A stretch of 37,096 nucleotides of DNA from Actinomycetes bacterium (GTDB taxonomy: Bacteria > Actinomycetota > Acidimicrobiia > Acidimicrobiales > RAAP-2): positions 1-37,096 of the forward strand of contig JAKBCT010000003.1 in NCBI GenBank assembly GCA_021807655.1, in the 5' to 3' direction. The notes beneath the pieces were generated by a model. The model was not told the origin of the DNA and did not search any database. It was given only the letters and a program-made list of their open reading frames with translations. How positions within the stretch are numbered: position 1 is the first letter of the stretch; every line of letters begins with the position of its first letter. Shown piece by piece: positions 8,449-16,802 of the stretch. The position numbers were made by a program, and so were the translations under genes.

Positions 8449-8817
8449 CTACTGGAAGAGTCGCGTCACCACTTCGATCAGGGCCAGCACGCCCAGGGCG
8501 AGCGCCGGACCGTACGCCGCGAACGCGTCGCTGCGTCGACGGTGGACGACGACCGCGCCGATCATGAGCGCGACCAGTCCGGCCGCGGCGACCTCGTTGA
8601 GGATCGCGAGAAACGACGCGCCCTTGCCCACGAGCCCCACCATCACCGCGACACCGGCCACCATCTCGACGACACCGATTCGCTGATAGAGCCGCTTGGT
8701 GACCCCGAGGTGCTCGGCCGCGTGGCTCATCGCCGGTGAGAAGAGAACCTTCTGGATGCCCGCGGTCAGAAAGGCGAGGAACAAGACGATTGATACGACA
8801 CTGGCTACCGCGGCCAT
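8449..8817 (-). CDS. DoxX-like small membrane protein
   Basis: The 122-residue protein has four hydrophobic segments. The first (VVSIVLFLAFLTAGIQKVLF) ends in the G-x-x-K pattern of the DoxX/DoxD family, followed by a hydrophilic stretch and GVVEMVAGVAVMVGLVG. Family members are linked to quinone or thiol redox in membranes, but most, like this one, have no defined role. Three possible starts lie in tandem (GTG 8823, GTG 8820, ATG 8817). The Shine-Dalgarno AAAGGAG overlaps the first, so the ATG with five-base spacing is preferred. The stop lies one base from that of the convergent DsbA-like gene. Confidence 0.8.
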   Translation of the reverse strand: MAAVASVVSIVLFLAFLTAGIQKVLFSPAMSHAAEHLGVTKRLYQRIGVVEMVAGVAVMVGLVGKGASFLAILNEVAAAGLVALMIGAVVVHRRRSDAFAAYGPALALGVLALIEVVTRLFQ

Positions 8818-8838
8818 CACCACTCCTTTGACCCATCG

Positions 8839-8844
8839 ACTCTA
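8839..8844 (-). promoter_or_regulatory. Predicted -10 for the DoxX-like gene
   Basis: The minus strand reads TAGAGT, and RNA would start about seven bases on, giving a leader of roughly 15 bases that carries AAAGGAG. It lies within the 3' end of the preceding oxidoreductase frame. This is a leadered promoter, unlike the leaderless ones nearby. Confidence 0.35.
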
Positions 8845-9774
8845 ACCGGCCGACGCGGGTCCGTTCGTTTGGCCGTCGTAGTCGAGCATCGCGTCCAGTG
8901 AGGCGTGGCGTTCGTCGGCCGAGCCGACGACCACCCCGGAGAACTCGCTGACACCGGCGTCGGCGAGCGAACGGAGTTGGTCCACCACTGATTCGTGCGA
9001 GCCGATGAGCGCCACCCCGGCGGGGTCGCTCACCCCTTCGCGCTCGAGCATGGCGTGATAGCTCGGCAGCGTGGCGTAGACGGCGAAGGTCTTGTTGACC
9101 ATCGCGCGCGCGGCGTCGGGATCGTCGGTCACCACGACGGGCAACGAACAGATGACGCTCGGCCGGGCTCGACCCGCCGCCGCGGCGGCGGCGTCGATCG
9201 AGGGCCTGATGTGTTCGGCGATCGTGCGCCGGCCGGTCATCCACAGCACCGTGCCGTCAGTGACCGTCCCGGCCAGGGCCAACATCTTCGGTCCCAGCGC
9301 CGCGACGACGAGGCGCGGTGCGGCGACATCCGCCGGTCCGAGCGCGCCGGTCGCGGTCGCGCTAACCAGCTCGCCGTGGACGGCCACGGGTTCGCCGCGC
9401 AACATCGGCGCGAGCGCCGCGAGGTACTCGCGCAGGTAGGTCACCGGGCGGTCGAAGGCGATCCCCCACAGTCCCTCCACGATGACCTGGTGGGAGAGCC
9501 CGACGCCCAGGGTCAGCCGGCCGCCGATGGCGTCTTGGACGGTGCGCGCCTGGGCCGCCAACATCGAGGGGTGGCGGGGCTGAACCGGCACGACCGCCGT
9601 GCCGAGGTCGACGTCGGGTAGTTCGCGACCGATTATCGCGAGCAGCGTGAGCGTGTCGGGCCCAAATATCTGCGAGGACCACAGTGAACGAAAGCCCCGG
9701 TCGGCCAGGCGACGGGCCCGTTCGACGGCCTGATCGGTGCTGCCGTCTAGGTCAAGGCCAACCCCAATACGCAT
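8842..9774 (-). CDS. LLM-class F420-dependent oxidoreductase
   Basis: This is a luciferase-like TIM-barrel protein of 310 residues. Typical features are the N-terminal MRIGVGLDLDG, the DVDLGTAVVPVQPRHP strand-loop, the GGRLTLGVGLSHQ phosphate-binding region, and a C-terminal VALIGSHESVVDQLRSL substrate-flow motif. Homologues in actinobacteria transfer hydride with coenzyme F420; the substrate here is unknown. The ATG at 9774 is preferred because the upstream extension to 9816 would run into the divergent purK gene and lacks family resemblance. GGGGA lies upstream as a possible ribosome-binding site. Confidence 0.87.
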   Translation of the reverse strand: MRIGVGLDLDGSTDQAVERARRLADRGFRSLWSSQIFGPDTLTLLAIIGRELPDVDLGTAVVPVQPRHPSMLAAQARTVQDAIGGRLTLGVGLSHQVIVEGLWGIAFDRPVTYLREYLAALAPMLRGEPVAVHGELVSATATGALGPADVAAPRLVVAALGPKMLALAGTVTDGTVLWMTGRRTIAEHIRPSIDAAAAAAGRARPSVICSLPVVVTDDPDAARAMVNKTFAVYATLPSYHAMLEREGVSDPAGVALIGSHESVVDQLRSLADAGVSEFSGVVVGSADERHASLDAMLDYDGQTNGPASAG

Positions 9775-9792
9775 ACGTCCCCGATCGCCAAC

Positions 9793-9798
9793 TATCGT
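9793..9798 (+). promoter_or_regulatory. Predicted -10 of leaderless promoter for purK
   Basis: TATCGT ends seven bases before the in-frame GTG at 9806, the leaderless spacing, and 16 bases before the ATG at 9815. No purine riboswitch-like structure fits in the 31-base space between the divergent starts. Confidence 0.45.
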
Positions 9799-9805
9799 CG
9801 TGCCC

Positions 9806-10954
9806 GTGCCGGGCATGCCTCAACTTATCTCGTCACGCGTCGGCGTCGTCGGGGCGGGTCAACTCGCGAGGATGATGGGCGAGGTGGCGAGTCACGTCGG
9901 CGTCGAGCTCAGCGTCCTCGCCCTGAGCGAGGACGACGCCGCCGTAGCCACGGCCGACCGCGTGGTCATCGGCGATCCGGGTGATCCAACGGCTCTCGAA
10001 ACGCTCGCGCGCGCCGTCGACGTCGTCACCTTCGACCACGAGCTGGTGGACTTCGACCTTCTCAACGCCATGGCCCGCGACGGCGTCGTGCTGCGCCCCG
10101 ACGTCGCCGCGCTTCGTTTCGCCGTTGACAAGGCCTACCAACGCGTTCACTTCGCCGCGCACGGCCTGCCCGTTCCAAACTTCGTCGTCGTGGCGTCGCC
10201 GAGCGACCCCACGCTCGCTACCTTCCTCGACGGCCTGGCGGCCCCGCCGGTCGTCAAGGTCGCCCGCGGCGGTTACGACGGGCGCGGGGTCTTCTTCCCC
10301 GATCACGTCAACGACGTGGCCGGGCTGATCGCATCGCTCGGCACGGTGGTCGTGGTGGAGGAGCGACTCGACCTGCGCGGCGAGGTGGCCCAGCTGATGG
10401 TGCGAGCGCTCGACGGCGAAGTCGCCCACTACCCGCTCGTCTCGACGGTGCAGTCCGATGGCATGTGCGTCGAGGTTCGCTTCCCGAGCGATTTCTCGAC
10501 ACTCGCGGCCGAGGCCGCGGCACTCGGTCAGCGGATCGCGGACCTGGTGGGCGCGGTCGGGATCATCGCGATCGAGTTGTTCGTCACCGACGCGGGGCTG
10601 GTCATCAACGAAGTCGCCCTTCGTCCCCACAACACGGGCCACTGGACGATCGAAGGGGCCGCGACCGACCAGTTCTCCAACCACCTGCGGGCCGTCAGCG
10701 GACAACGGCTCGGCTCGACCGAGCCGGTCGTCGCCCACGCCGTGATGGTCAACGTGGTCGGTGGCGACGAGCCGGCGGCCCCGAACGCCGCCATGGCCGT
10801 GGTCGGCGCCTTCGTCCACGACTACGGCAAGGCGTGGCGGCCCGGACGCAAGTTGGGTCACGTCACCGCCGTCGACGACGACGCCGGTCGCGCCCGCGTG
10901 ACAGCATGGGCGGGGGCGATGGCCTACGGGACCAGAACGAGGGAGACGGCGTGA
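9806..10954 (+). CDS. purK: N5-carboxyaminoimidazole ribonucleotide synthase (PurK)
   Basis: PurK uses ATP and bicarbonate to convert AIR to N5-CAIR in purine synthesis. The ATP-grasp protein has a glycine-rich N-terminal domain (VGVVGAGQLARMM), the central KVARGGYDGRGVFF lysine-glycine loop, VVVEERLDL, and the C-terminal ELFVTDAGLVINEVALRPHNTGHWTIE active-site region (Glu, Asn, Arg, His of the family are visible). I start at GTG 9806 because a -10 sits seven bases upstream; the ATG at 9815 (three codons shorter) is the conventional alternative. The stop overlaps the purE start by four bases, so the two proteins, which act in sequence on unstable N5-CAIR, are translationally coupled. Confidence 0.95.
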   Translation: MPGMPQLISSRVGVVGAGQLARMMGEVASHVGVELSVLALSEDDAAVATADRVVIGDPGDPTALETLARAVDVVTFDHELVDFDLLNAMARDGVVLRPDVAALRFAVDKAYQRVHFAAHGLPVPNFVVVASPSDPTLATFLDGLAAPPVVKVARGGYDGRGVFFPDHVNDVAGLIASLGTVVVVEERLDLRGEVAQLMVRALDGEVAHYPLVSTVQSDGMCVEVRFPSDFSTLAAEAAALGQRIADLVGAVGIIAIELFVTDAGLVINEVALRPHNTGHWTIEGAATDQFSNHLRAVSGQRLGSTEPVVAHAVMVNVVGGDEPAAPNAAMAVVGAFVHDYGKAWRPGRKLGHVTAVDDDAGRARVTAWAGAMAYGTRTRETA

Positions 10955-11448
10955 GCGCGATCGTAGGTGTGGTCATGGGCAGTTCGTCGGACCTCGACGT
11001 GATGTCGGGCGCCGGTGCGGTCTTGGCGGACTTCGGCGTTGAGCACGAGGTCCGCGTCGTGTCAGCCCACCGCACACCCGACGACATGATCGCCTACGGG
11101 CGAGACGCCCGTTCGCGCGGGTTGCGCGTCATCATCGCGGGCGCCGGTGGCGCCGCGCATCTGCCCGGGATGCTCGCCGCGACGACCTCGCTGCCCGTGA
11201 TCGGCGTGCCGGTGGCCCTGGCGCGCCTGGACGGGCTCGACTCGCTGCTCAGCATCGTCCAGATGCCCCGTGGCGTGCCGGTGGCGACCGTCGCCGTGAA
11301 CGGGGCCGCCAACGCCGCCCTGCTCGCCTTGCGGATCCTCGCCGTCGGCGACGAGGTACTCAGTGCCCGCCTCGACGAGCATCGTCGCGCCCTGGCCGAC
11401 GAGGCCCGGGCCCAGGACCTCGGGCTCGGCCGTCCGACGGATTCTTAG
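10951..11448 (+). CDS. purE: N5-CAIR mutase (PurE, class I)
   Basis: PurE moves the carboxylate of N5-CAIR to carbon, giving CAIR. The 165-residue protein carries the class I signatures: [15 protein letters not shown] at the N-terminus, [11 protein letters not shown] with the catalytic-region His, and [16 protein letters not shown]. It is a single-domain protein, not fused to PurK. The GTG start lies in the GTGA overlap with the purK stop; the frame is open far upstream, but that part is only the shadow of purK. Confidence 0.95.
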   Translation: MSAIVGVVMGSSSDLDVMSGAGAVLADFGVEHEVRVVSAHRTPDDMIAYGRDARSRGLRVIIAGAGGAAHLPGMLAATTSLPVIGVPVALARLDGLDSLLSIVQMPRGVPVATVAVNGAANAALLALRILAVGDEVLSARLDEHRRALADEARAQDLGLGRPTDS

Positions 11449-11465
11449 TCCCTCTGGAGCCACTC

Positions 11466-11499
11466 GGGGTCGTCTGACCCCTATTCTGGTCAAGTGACC
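11466..11499 (+). promoter_or_regulatory. Hairpin, -10 and palindrome before pspA
   Basis: Three elements abut. At 11466-11481 GGGGTC and GACCCC form a six-pair stem with a GTCT loop, which might end purKE transcripts although no U-run follows. At 11482-11487 TATTCT is a plausible -10. At 11488-11499 GGTCA-AG-TGACC is a palindrome covering the predicted transcription start, a usual repressor position. AGGAGG at 11501-11506 is the pspA ribosome-binding site. No good -35 is seen. Confidence 0.45.
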
Positions 11500-11510
11500 A
11501 AGGAGGTCCC

Positions 11511-12245
11511 ATGGGTGTAGGGAAGCGTCTCGCGACCATCTTCAAAGCCAAGTCCAATGCCGCGCTCAACAAGATGGAAGATCCGCGCCAAACCCTCGAC
11601 CTCTCCTACGAGCAGCAGCTCGAGAACCTGACCAAGGTTCGTCGGGCCGTCGCGGACGTCGCCACGGCCCGCAAGCGCGTCGAGATTCAGGCCGAGCAGT
11701 TAAAGAGCCAGGGTGACAAACTCGCCGAGCAAGCCAAGGCCGCGCTCAGTCAGAACAACGAGCCGCTGGCTCGAGAGGCCCTCACGCGACGCGAGGCCAT
11801 CGCCGCACAGTTGCAGGACCTCGACACCCAGCACGCCACGATCGTCGAGCAGGAAGACAAGCTGACCGAGACGGCCCAGAAGCTCCAGACCGAGGTCGAG
11901 GCGTTCCGCACCAAGAAGGAGACCATCAAGGCCACCTACACGGCGGCCGAAGCCTCAGCCCACGTCTCGGAGGCGGTGAGCGGCATCTCGGCGTCGATGG
12001 GTGACGCGGGCGCCGCCCTGCAGCGCGCCCAGGACAAGGTCGCCGAGATGCAGGCCCGCAGCGGCGCCCTGGACGAGTTGCTGGCTTCTGGCGCACTGAC
12101 CGACCTCACGAGTTCGCGTGACGACATCCAGGCCCAGCTCGACCAGGCGAGTTCCACGTCCAACGTTGACGCCCAGCTCGCCGCGATGAAGGCCCAGTTG
12201 GGTTCGAGCGACACCGAGAGCCTCGCCCCCGGAGCCGACCAGTGA
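11511..12245 (+). CDS. pspA: PspA/IM30 family envelope-stress protein
   Basis: PspA proteins are ESCRT-III-like coiled-coil proteins that bind the inner face of the membrane and protect it under stress. The 244-residue product starts with the amphipathic helix region of the family (MGVGKRLATIFKAKSNAALN, then a conserved DPRQTLDLSYEQQLENL). Almost the entire remainder (about 40-200) is charged coiled coil rich in Ala, Glu, Lys and Gln. A C-terminal tail (about 205-244) contains MKAQLGSSDTES. It has a strong Shine-Dalgarno. It overlaps htpX by four bases, so PspA and the HtpX protease are probably made together. Confidence 0.93.
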   Translation: MGVGKRLATIFKAKSNAALNKMEDPRQTLDLSYEQQLENLTKVRRAVADVATARKRVEIQAEQLKSQGDKLAEQAKAALSQNNEPLAREALTRREAIAAQLQDLDTQHATIVEQEDKLTETAQKLQTEVEAFRTKKETIKATYTAAEASAHVSEAVSGISASMGDAGAALQRAQDKVAEMQARSGALDELLASGALTDLTSSRDDIQAQLDQASSTSNVDAQLAAMKAQLGSSDTESLAPGADQ

Positions 12246-13144
12246 GCTCCAAGTTCGAGTCCGATCGTGGTCTGAACTGGCGCATGTTCATCACCGGCTT
12301 CGCCCTGGTCCTGCTCTACGGGATCATCGTGACGGCGCTGCTTCGCCTCGGTGTCTCGACCCTGCTCGTGGTCGTGATCGCGCTGGGCGCGCTCGTGTCC
12401 CAGTACTACTTCTCGGACAAGATCGCCATGTTCTCCATGCACGCTCGCGAGGTCACCCCCGCCCAGGAGCCGCACCTGCACGAGATCGTCGATCGGCTCT
12501 GTCTGCTCGCGAACATGCCCAAGCCCCGGGTCGGCGTCGCCGAGATGGACATGCCCAACGCCTTCGCCACCGGACGGAACCCGAAGCACGCGGTGATCTG
12601 CGCGACCCGGGGACTCATGGGGCGACTGAGCGACGAGGAGCTCGAGGCGGTGCTCGCCCACGAACTCAGCCACGTCGCCCACCGCGACGTCGCCGTCATG
12701 ACGATCGCCTCGGGCGTGGGCATGCTCGCCGGACTCATCAGCCGCATCGCCATGTGGGGCGCGATGTTCTCGGGCGGCGGACGAAGCCGTGACGGCGAGA
12801 ACCTGGTGCTGCTCGAGATGATCACCTGGCTGGTCTCGCTCCTCGTCTACGTGATCGCCTACCTCTTGACGATGGCGTTGTCGCGCTACCGCGAGTTGGC
12901 GGCCGACCGCTCCGGCGCGATCCTCATCGGCAAGCCAAGCGTGCTCGCGAGCGCGCTCGTGCACATCACCGGCGACATCGGCCGGATCCCGCGCACCGAC
13001 CTTCGCCAGGCTGAGGGGATGAACGCCTTCTTCTTCGCGCCGGCGCTGGCGAGCGGGACGGCGGCCTCGCTCTTCTCAACGCACCCCTCGCTCGAGGTGC
13101 GCCTCGACCAGCTGAACAAGCTCGAACGCCAGATGAACGGCTAG
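12242..13144 (+). CDS. htpX: Zinc metalloprotease HtpX
   Basis: HtpX is a membrane M48 endopeptidase that degrades damaged membrane proteins. The 300-residue protein has two N-terminal membrane segments (about 16-34 and 38-56), the zinc site HELSH at 140-144, a hydrophobic pair at about 150-175 and 190-212, and the third ligand Glu218 in RYRELAADRSGA. The C-terminal FSTHPSLEVRLDQL is typical. The GTG start lies in the GTGA overlap with pspA, and the stop shares one base with the next start. This pairing links membrane repair and membrane proteolysis. Confidence 0.94.
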   Translation: MSSKFESDRGLNWRMFITGFALVLLYGIIVTALLRLGVSTLLVVVIALGALVSQYYFSDKIAMFSMHAREVTPAQEPHLHEIVDRLCLLANMPKPRVGVAEMDMPNAFATGRNPKHAVICATRGLMGRLSDEELEAVLAHELSHVAHRDVAVMTIASGVGMLAGLISRIAMWGAMFSGGGRSRDGENLVLLEMITWLVSLLVYVIAYLLTMALSRYRELAADRSGAILIGKPSVLASALVHITGDIGRIPRTDLRQAEGMNAFFFAPALASGTAASLFSTHPSLEVRLDQLNKLERQMNG

Positions 13145-13719
13145 TGGGGCTGCGCGACACGCTCTTCGGGCGCACCAAACAGGTCGCACCGAAACTCGAC
13201 AACCTCTTCGCGCTGCCCACGGCGGCGCTCACCCTCGAGAGCGAACTCGAACTCGTCACCTCGGGTCAGGCCGGACTCTGCTTCAAAGCCGGTAGCGGCG
13301 AGACGTCCAACACCACCGACGAGGACATCAAGCAGCTGCTCAACTTCGACGAGTCGGCGAGTGACGTCACGTTCACCACCGACCGGTTCGGGTTCCGCTG
13401 GATCGTGATCCACGACGTCGACATCACCACCCTGGTCACCCGGATCCACGGGGCCGACACCACCATGGTCGAGAACGGGCTCGGACCCCGACTACTCTGC
13501 GCGGTCTTCGGCTTCGTGGCCAAGACCCCGCCGGGCGACGGACCCGTGCGCCTCGTCTATCTGCTCAAGCAGGGCACGTTCTACCCGTTCGCCCCGACCG
13601 GTCCGGAACAACGCGACAACGAACTCGAACTTCGGGTCCGCTCCTTTCTCGACAAGGACCTGCCCATCGAGAAGGACCTCTCTCGATGGATGGCGCTCTG
13701 GGAAGTCCCCGTCGCCTGA
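13144..13719 (+). CDS. pspAB: PspA-associated protein PspAB
   Basis: This 191-residue soluble protein follows htpX with a one-base overlap (TAGTG, GTG start). It begins MGLRDTLFGRTKQV and contains LFALPTAALTLE, FGFRWIVIHDVDITTLVTRIH and VYLLKQGTFYPFAPTGPEQR. These features and its place after pspA-htpX match the family named PspAB in studies of phage-shock-protein gene neighbourhoods. Its biochemical role is unknown; action with PspA or HtpX at the membrane is inferred from context. Its stop directly abuts the stop of the convergent dehydratase gene (TGATCA). Confidence 0.82.
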   Translation: MGLRDTLFGRTKQVAPKLDNLFALPTAALTLESELELVTSGQAGLCFKAGSGETSNTTDEDIKQLLNFDESASDVTFTTDRFGFRWIVIHDVDITTLVTRIHGADTTMVENGLGPRLLCAVFGFVAKTPPGDGPVRLVYLLKQGTFYPFAPTGPEQRDNELELRVRSFLDKDLPIEKDLSRWMALWEVPVA

Positions 13720-14022
13720 TCAGCTGTTGGATCGCTCGGCGAGCAGGTCCTCGAGCGCGTCGGCGTAGGCGAGGTCGAGCGCCGTCAACCCGCCTCGGTC
13801 GTGAGTCCACAACTCGAAGCGCAGATCGAGGTATGTGAGCGTCACCACCGGATGGTGGTCGAGGCGATCGGCGATCGCCACCTGGTCGAGGACCAACTGG
13901 GCCGCCTCGCGGTGACTCGCGACGTGCCACTCGCGAACGAGGTGACCCTCTACGAGGCGCCACGACGGACGTCGCGCGAGCCAGGCGTCGACCTCGGTCG
14001 CCGTCAGCCGGGCCGGCCTCAC
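13720..14022 (-). CDS. phhB: Pterin-4a-carbinolamine dehydratase
   Basis: The 100-residue protein has the family motif in full: [20 protein letters not shown], which has the His-His-Pro active-site stretch and the later Trp-Thr-His. It dehydrates 4a-hydroxytetrahydropterins, recycling the cofactor of aromatic amino-acid hydroxylases. No such hydroxylase lies in the window, and many bacterial members have an uncertain main role. The GTG start overlaps the fumC stop by four bases, so it is the last gene of nfo-fumC-phhB. The gene symbol is assigned by family only. Confidence 0.88.
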   Translation of the reverse strand: MRPARLTATEVDAWLARRPSWRLVEGHLVREWHVASHREAAQLVLDQVAIADRLDHHPVVTLTYLDLRFELWTHDRGGLTALDLAYADALEDLLAERSNS

Positions 14023-15407
14023 GGGTGGGTCATGGCCTCGGGCACCACGGCGGCGTCGAACTCCTCGGCCGACAGGAAGCCGAGTGAGAGGGCGGCCTCG
14101 CGCAGGGTCGTGCGCTCGTGGTGCGCCTTCTTGGCCACCTTGGCGGCCTTGTCGTAGCCGATGATCGGGTTGAGGGCGGTCACGAGCATGAGGCTGTTGC
14201 GCAGGTGGTGGTCGATCTGCTCGTAGTCGGGCTCGAGGCCCTCGACGCAGAACTCGCGGAACCGGTCACAGGCGTCGGTGAGCAGGTCGATCGAGTTGCA
14301 GAAGTTGTGGATGATGACCGGCTTGGCGACGTTGAGCTCAAGGTTCCCCCTGGAGTCCGCCATCGCGACCGCGGTGTCGTTGGCGTAGACCTGGATACCG
14401 ACCATGATCATGGCCTCGGACTGGGTCGGGTTGACCTTGCCGGGCATGATCGAACTGCCCGGCTCGTTCTCGGGCAGACGCAGCTCACCGAGCCCGGACC
14501 GGGGACCGGAGCCGAGCCAGCGCAGGTCGTCGGCTACCTTGATCAGGCTCGCGGCCAGGGTCTTGATGGCGCCGTGGGCGAAGACCAGCGCGTCGTGCGC
14601 GGCCAGGGCGGCGAACTTGTTGGGCGCGGTCACGAACGCCTGACCGGTCAGGGCGGCGATCGTGGCGGCCACCCGCTCGCCGAACTCGGGGTGGGTGTTG
14701 AGTCCCGTCCCGACGGCGGTGCCGCCGGCGGCCAGCTCGAAGAGTCCGGGCAGCACCGCGGCGAGGCGCTCCAGGTCGGCGTCGAGCTGGGCGACGTACC
14801 CGGAGAACTCTTGCCCGAGCGTGAGCGGCACGGCGTCCATCAGGTGGGTCCGACCGATCTTGGTCACCCCCTCGTAGGCGCGCGCCTTCTCGTCGAGCGC
14901 GTCGCGCAGGCGGGTGACCGACGGGACCAGTCGGCCCGTGATCTCCATCACGGCGGCGATGTGCATCGCCGTGGGGAACGTGTCGTTGGAGGACTGGGAC
15001 ATGTTGACGTGGTCGTTGGGGTGGACGGGATCCTTCGAGCCGCGCTCGCCGCCGGCCATCTCGATGGCGCGGTTGGAGATGACCTCGTTCACGTTCATGT
15101 TGGTCTGGGTGCCCGACCCGGTCTGCCAGATCCGCAGCGGGAACTCCCCGGCGAGTGACCCGTCGATCACCTCGCCGGCGGCGCGTTCGATCAACTCGGC
15201 CCGCTCGCCATCGAGTTTGCCCAGGTCGTGGTTGACCCGCGCCGAGGCGAGCTTCAAGATGCCAAAGGCGCGGATGAGGGCCGGGGGCATGGTCTCGTGG
15301 CTGATGGCGAAGTGGTGGAGGCTCCGCTCGGTCTGTGCGCCCCAGTACCGCTCAGCGGGCACCTCGATGGTGCCCATGGTGTCTGATTCGATACGCACGT
15401 TGGTCAT
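14019..15407 (-). CDS. fumC: Fumarate hydratase class II
   Basis: FumC interconverts fumarate and malate in the citric acid cycle without an iron-sulfur cluster. The 462-residue protein is of full family length and has each conserved region: [14 protein letters not shown] at about 96-109, [16 protein letters not shown] at 136-151, [13 protein letters not shown] with catalytic His188, and [11 protein letters not shown] at 317-327 with the loop serine. AGGAGGAA precedes the ATG and overlaps the nfo stop eight bases upstream, which points to cotranscription with nfo. Confidence 0.96.
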   Translation of the reverse strand: MTNVRIESDTMGTIEVPAERYWGAQTERSLHHFAISHETMPPALIRAFGILKLASARVNHDLGKLDGERAELIERAAGEVIDGSLAGEFPLRIWQTGSGTQTNMNVNEVISNRAIEMAGGERGSKDPVHPNDHVNMSQSSNDTFPTAMHIAAVMEITGRLVPSVTRLRDALDEKARAYEGVTKIGRTHLMDAVPLTLGQEFSGYVAQLDADLERLAAVLPGLFELAAGGTAVGTGLNTHPEFGERVAATIAALTGQAFVTAPNKFAALAAHDALVFAHGAIKTLAASLIKVADDLRWLGSGPRSGLGELRLPENEPGSSIMPGKVNPTQSEAMIMVGIQVYANDTAVAMADSRGNLELNVAKPVIIHNFCNSIDLLTDACDRFREFCVEGLEPDYEQIDHHLRNSLMLVTALNPIIGYDKAAKVAKKAHHERTTLREAALSLGFLSAEEFDAAVVPEAMTHP

Positions 15408-15415
15408 GGTTCCTC

Positions 15416-16315
15416 CTACTTGGTTTCCGTCGTTTTCGCCCCACCTCGACGATAGAGCGCGACGCCACGCTCGACGACCGAGCGCGCCGCGACCACGTCC
15501 TCGGCGCGAGGTCCCCCGCCGTCACCGGGCACCTCGAGCAAGAGGGGCAGTTCGCGCACCGCGGGGTGTCCGACCAACGCGGCCAGGCCCGCCTCGCCGA
15601 TCTCGCCCTCGCCGATGTTCGCGTGCCGGTCGCGGTTGGACCCGAAGGCGGTCTTGGAGTCGTTCAGGTGCAAGCAGCGCAATCGCTCGATCCCGATGCG
15701 CCGGTCGACGTCCTTCAGTAGTCGACGCGCGGCGCTCGGCGTGGCGTAGTCGACACCGCTGGCGAAGAGGTGCTGGGTGTCCAGGCAGACGCCGAGGCGC
15801 TCGTCACGACCGCTCGCCTCGAGCAGGGCCTCGATCTCCTCGAGGCTGCGTCCGACCGTCCCGCCAGCGCCGGCGGCGTTCTCGATGAGGATCGGGCACT
15901 CGGTGTCCGCGCCCGCGTCGTCCAGCGCGCGAGTGAAGGCGCGAACCACCTGGTCTACGACCTCCTCGAAGCCGGCGCCCTTGTGGCTCCCGACGTGCAG
16001 GATGACCCCCGACGCGCCCATGGCGCGCCCCACCGCCACGTTGTGCGAGAGCGCGGCGACGGACTTCTCATAGAGCTCGGGGTCTGACGTCGCCAGGTTG
16101 ATGAGGTAGGTCGCGTGACAGAACGTGTCGGTGATCGTCGGGTGGTCTCGCTGGGCTTCGCGGTAGGCCTCGAGCACCGCGGGCGCGTACTGGCTGGGCT
16201 TCCACATCCGCGGGCTCTGGACGAATACCTGAATCGAGGTCGCACCGATGGCGACTCCAGCGTCCAGCGACGGGATCAGGGTCCCGCCGCCGCGCACGTG
16301 CGCACCGATGTTCAT
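15416..16315 (-). CDS. nfo: Endonuclease IV (AP endonuclease)
   Basis: This zinc enzyme cuts DNA 5' of abasic sites in base-excision repair. In the 299-residue form the metal ligands of the family are visible: His68 (CHATY), His107 (LHVGSHKG), Glu145 (LIENAAG), Asp179 and His182 (CLDTQHLF), His216 (HLNDSK), Asp229 and His231 ([10 protein letters not shown]) and Glu261 (LLEVPG). The ATG at 16315 ([11 protein letters not shown]) is the conserved start, and the longer frame to 16405 overlaps the divergent gene's promoter. TAGTTT ends seven bases upstream, so the message is probably leaderless. It heads the nfo-fumC-phhB operon. Confidence 0.95.
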   Translation of the reverse strand: MNIGAHVRGGGTLIPSLDAGVAIGATSIQVFVQSPRMWKPSQYAPAVLEAYREAQRDHPTITDTFCHATYLINLATSDPELYEKSVAALSHNVAVGRAMGASGVILHVGSHKGAGFEEVVDQVVRAFTRALDDAGADTECPILIENAAGAGGTVGRSLEEIEALLEASGRDERLGVCLDTQHLFASGVDYATPSAARRLLKDVDRRIGIERLRCLHLNDSKTAFGSNRDRHANIGEGEIGEAGLAALVGHPAVRELPLLLEVPGDGGGPRAEDVVAARSVVERGVALYRRGGAKTTETK

Positions 16316-16322
16316 AGCGACA

Positions 16323-16328
16323 AAACTA
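16323..16328 (-). promoter_or_regulatory. Predicted -10 of leaderless promoter for nfo
   Basis: The minus strand reads TAGTTT, separated by seven bases from the nfo ATG at 16315. No Shine-Dalgarno is present. It sits one base away from the -10 of the divergent PPOX gene. Confidence 0.5.
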
Positions 16329-16329
16329 C

Positions 16330-16335
16330 TAGGGT
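16330..16335 (+). promoter_or_regulatory. Predicted -10 for the PPOX gene
   Basis: TAGGGT would start RNA near 16342, leaving a leader of about 20 bases with AAAGGAG at 16351-16357 before the ATG at 16362. This leadered promoter is back-to-back with the leaderless nfo promoter. Confidence 0.45.
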
Positions 16336-16361
16336 CACAACAACCGACCCAAAGGAGTGCC

Positions 16362-16763
16362 ATGACCGAGACCTTCAGCGACGCGTCGCGGGCCATCTTC
16401 GCCAAGCGCGTCCTCGCTCACGTGGCCAGTCTTTCGCCGGACGGCTCGCCCAACGTGACCCCGGTGTGGGTCGAGCTCGACGGTGACGACGTGGTCATCA
16501 ACACGGCCCTCGGAAGGGCTAAGGCCCGCAACCTCGCGTCCGATCCTCGCGTGGCGGTGTCACTCACCGACCCCGACAACCCCTACGTCGCGATCGCCCT
16601 GCGCGGAACGGTCGTCGGCTTCACGACCGAAGGGGCCGACGAGGTCATCGATCGCTTCGCGAAGAAGTATCTCGACGTGGACACCTACCCGCATCGCCGC
16701 GAGGGCGAGATCCGCGTGACGGTGCGCATCCGCCCGGACCGCATCGCCGCCCAGCCCGAGTAG
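16362..16763 (+). CDS. PPOX-class F420-dependent oxidoreductase
   Basis: This is a small split-barrel protein of 133 residues. It shows the family pattern: AKRVLAHVASLSPDGSPNVTPVWVELDGD, then VINTALGRAKARNLASDPRVAVSLTDPDNPY, and a C-terminal VTVRIRPDRI (each cited here only for pattern). TALGRAKARNL is the phosphate-binding stretch for F420 or FMN. Relatives reduce enones or other small substrates, but the substrate here is not readable. AAAGGAG five bases before the ATG fixes the start at 16362; the frame is open upstream into nfo. It is divergent from nfo. Confidence 0.85.
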   Translation: MTETFSDASRAIFAKRVLAHVASLSPDGSPNVTPVWVELDGDDVVINTALGRAKARNLASDPRVAVSLTDPDNPYVAIALRGTVVGFTTEGADEVIDRFAKKYLDVDTYPHRREGEIRVTVRIRPDRIAAQPE

Positions 16764-16802
16764 TCGATCGACGGCGACGCGAGCGCGGCGAACGTCGAGG
16801 AC

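Noticed and set aside
16764..16773. GTCGATCGAC palindrome after the PPOX stop as a terminator
   Set aside because: It has no loop and no U-run, so it cannot act as an intrinsic terminator; short palindromes are frequent here.
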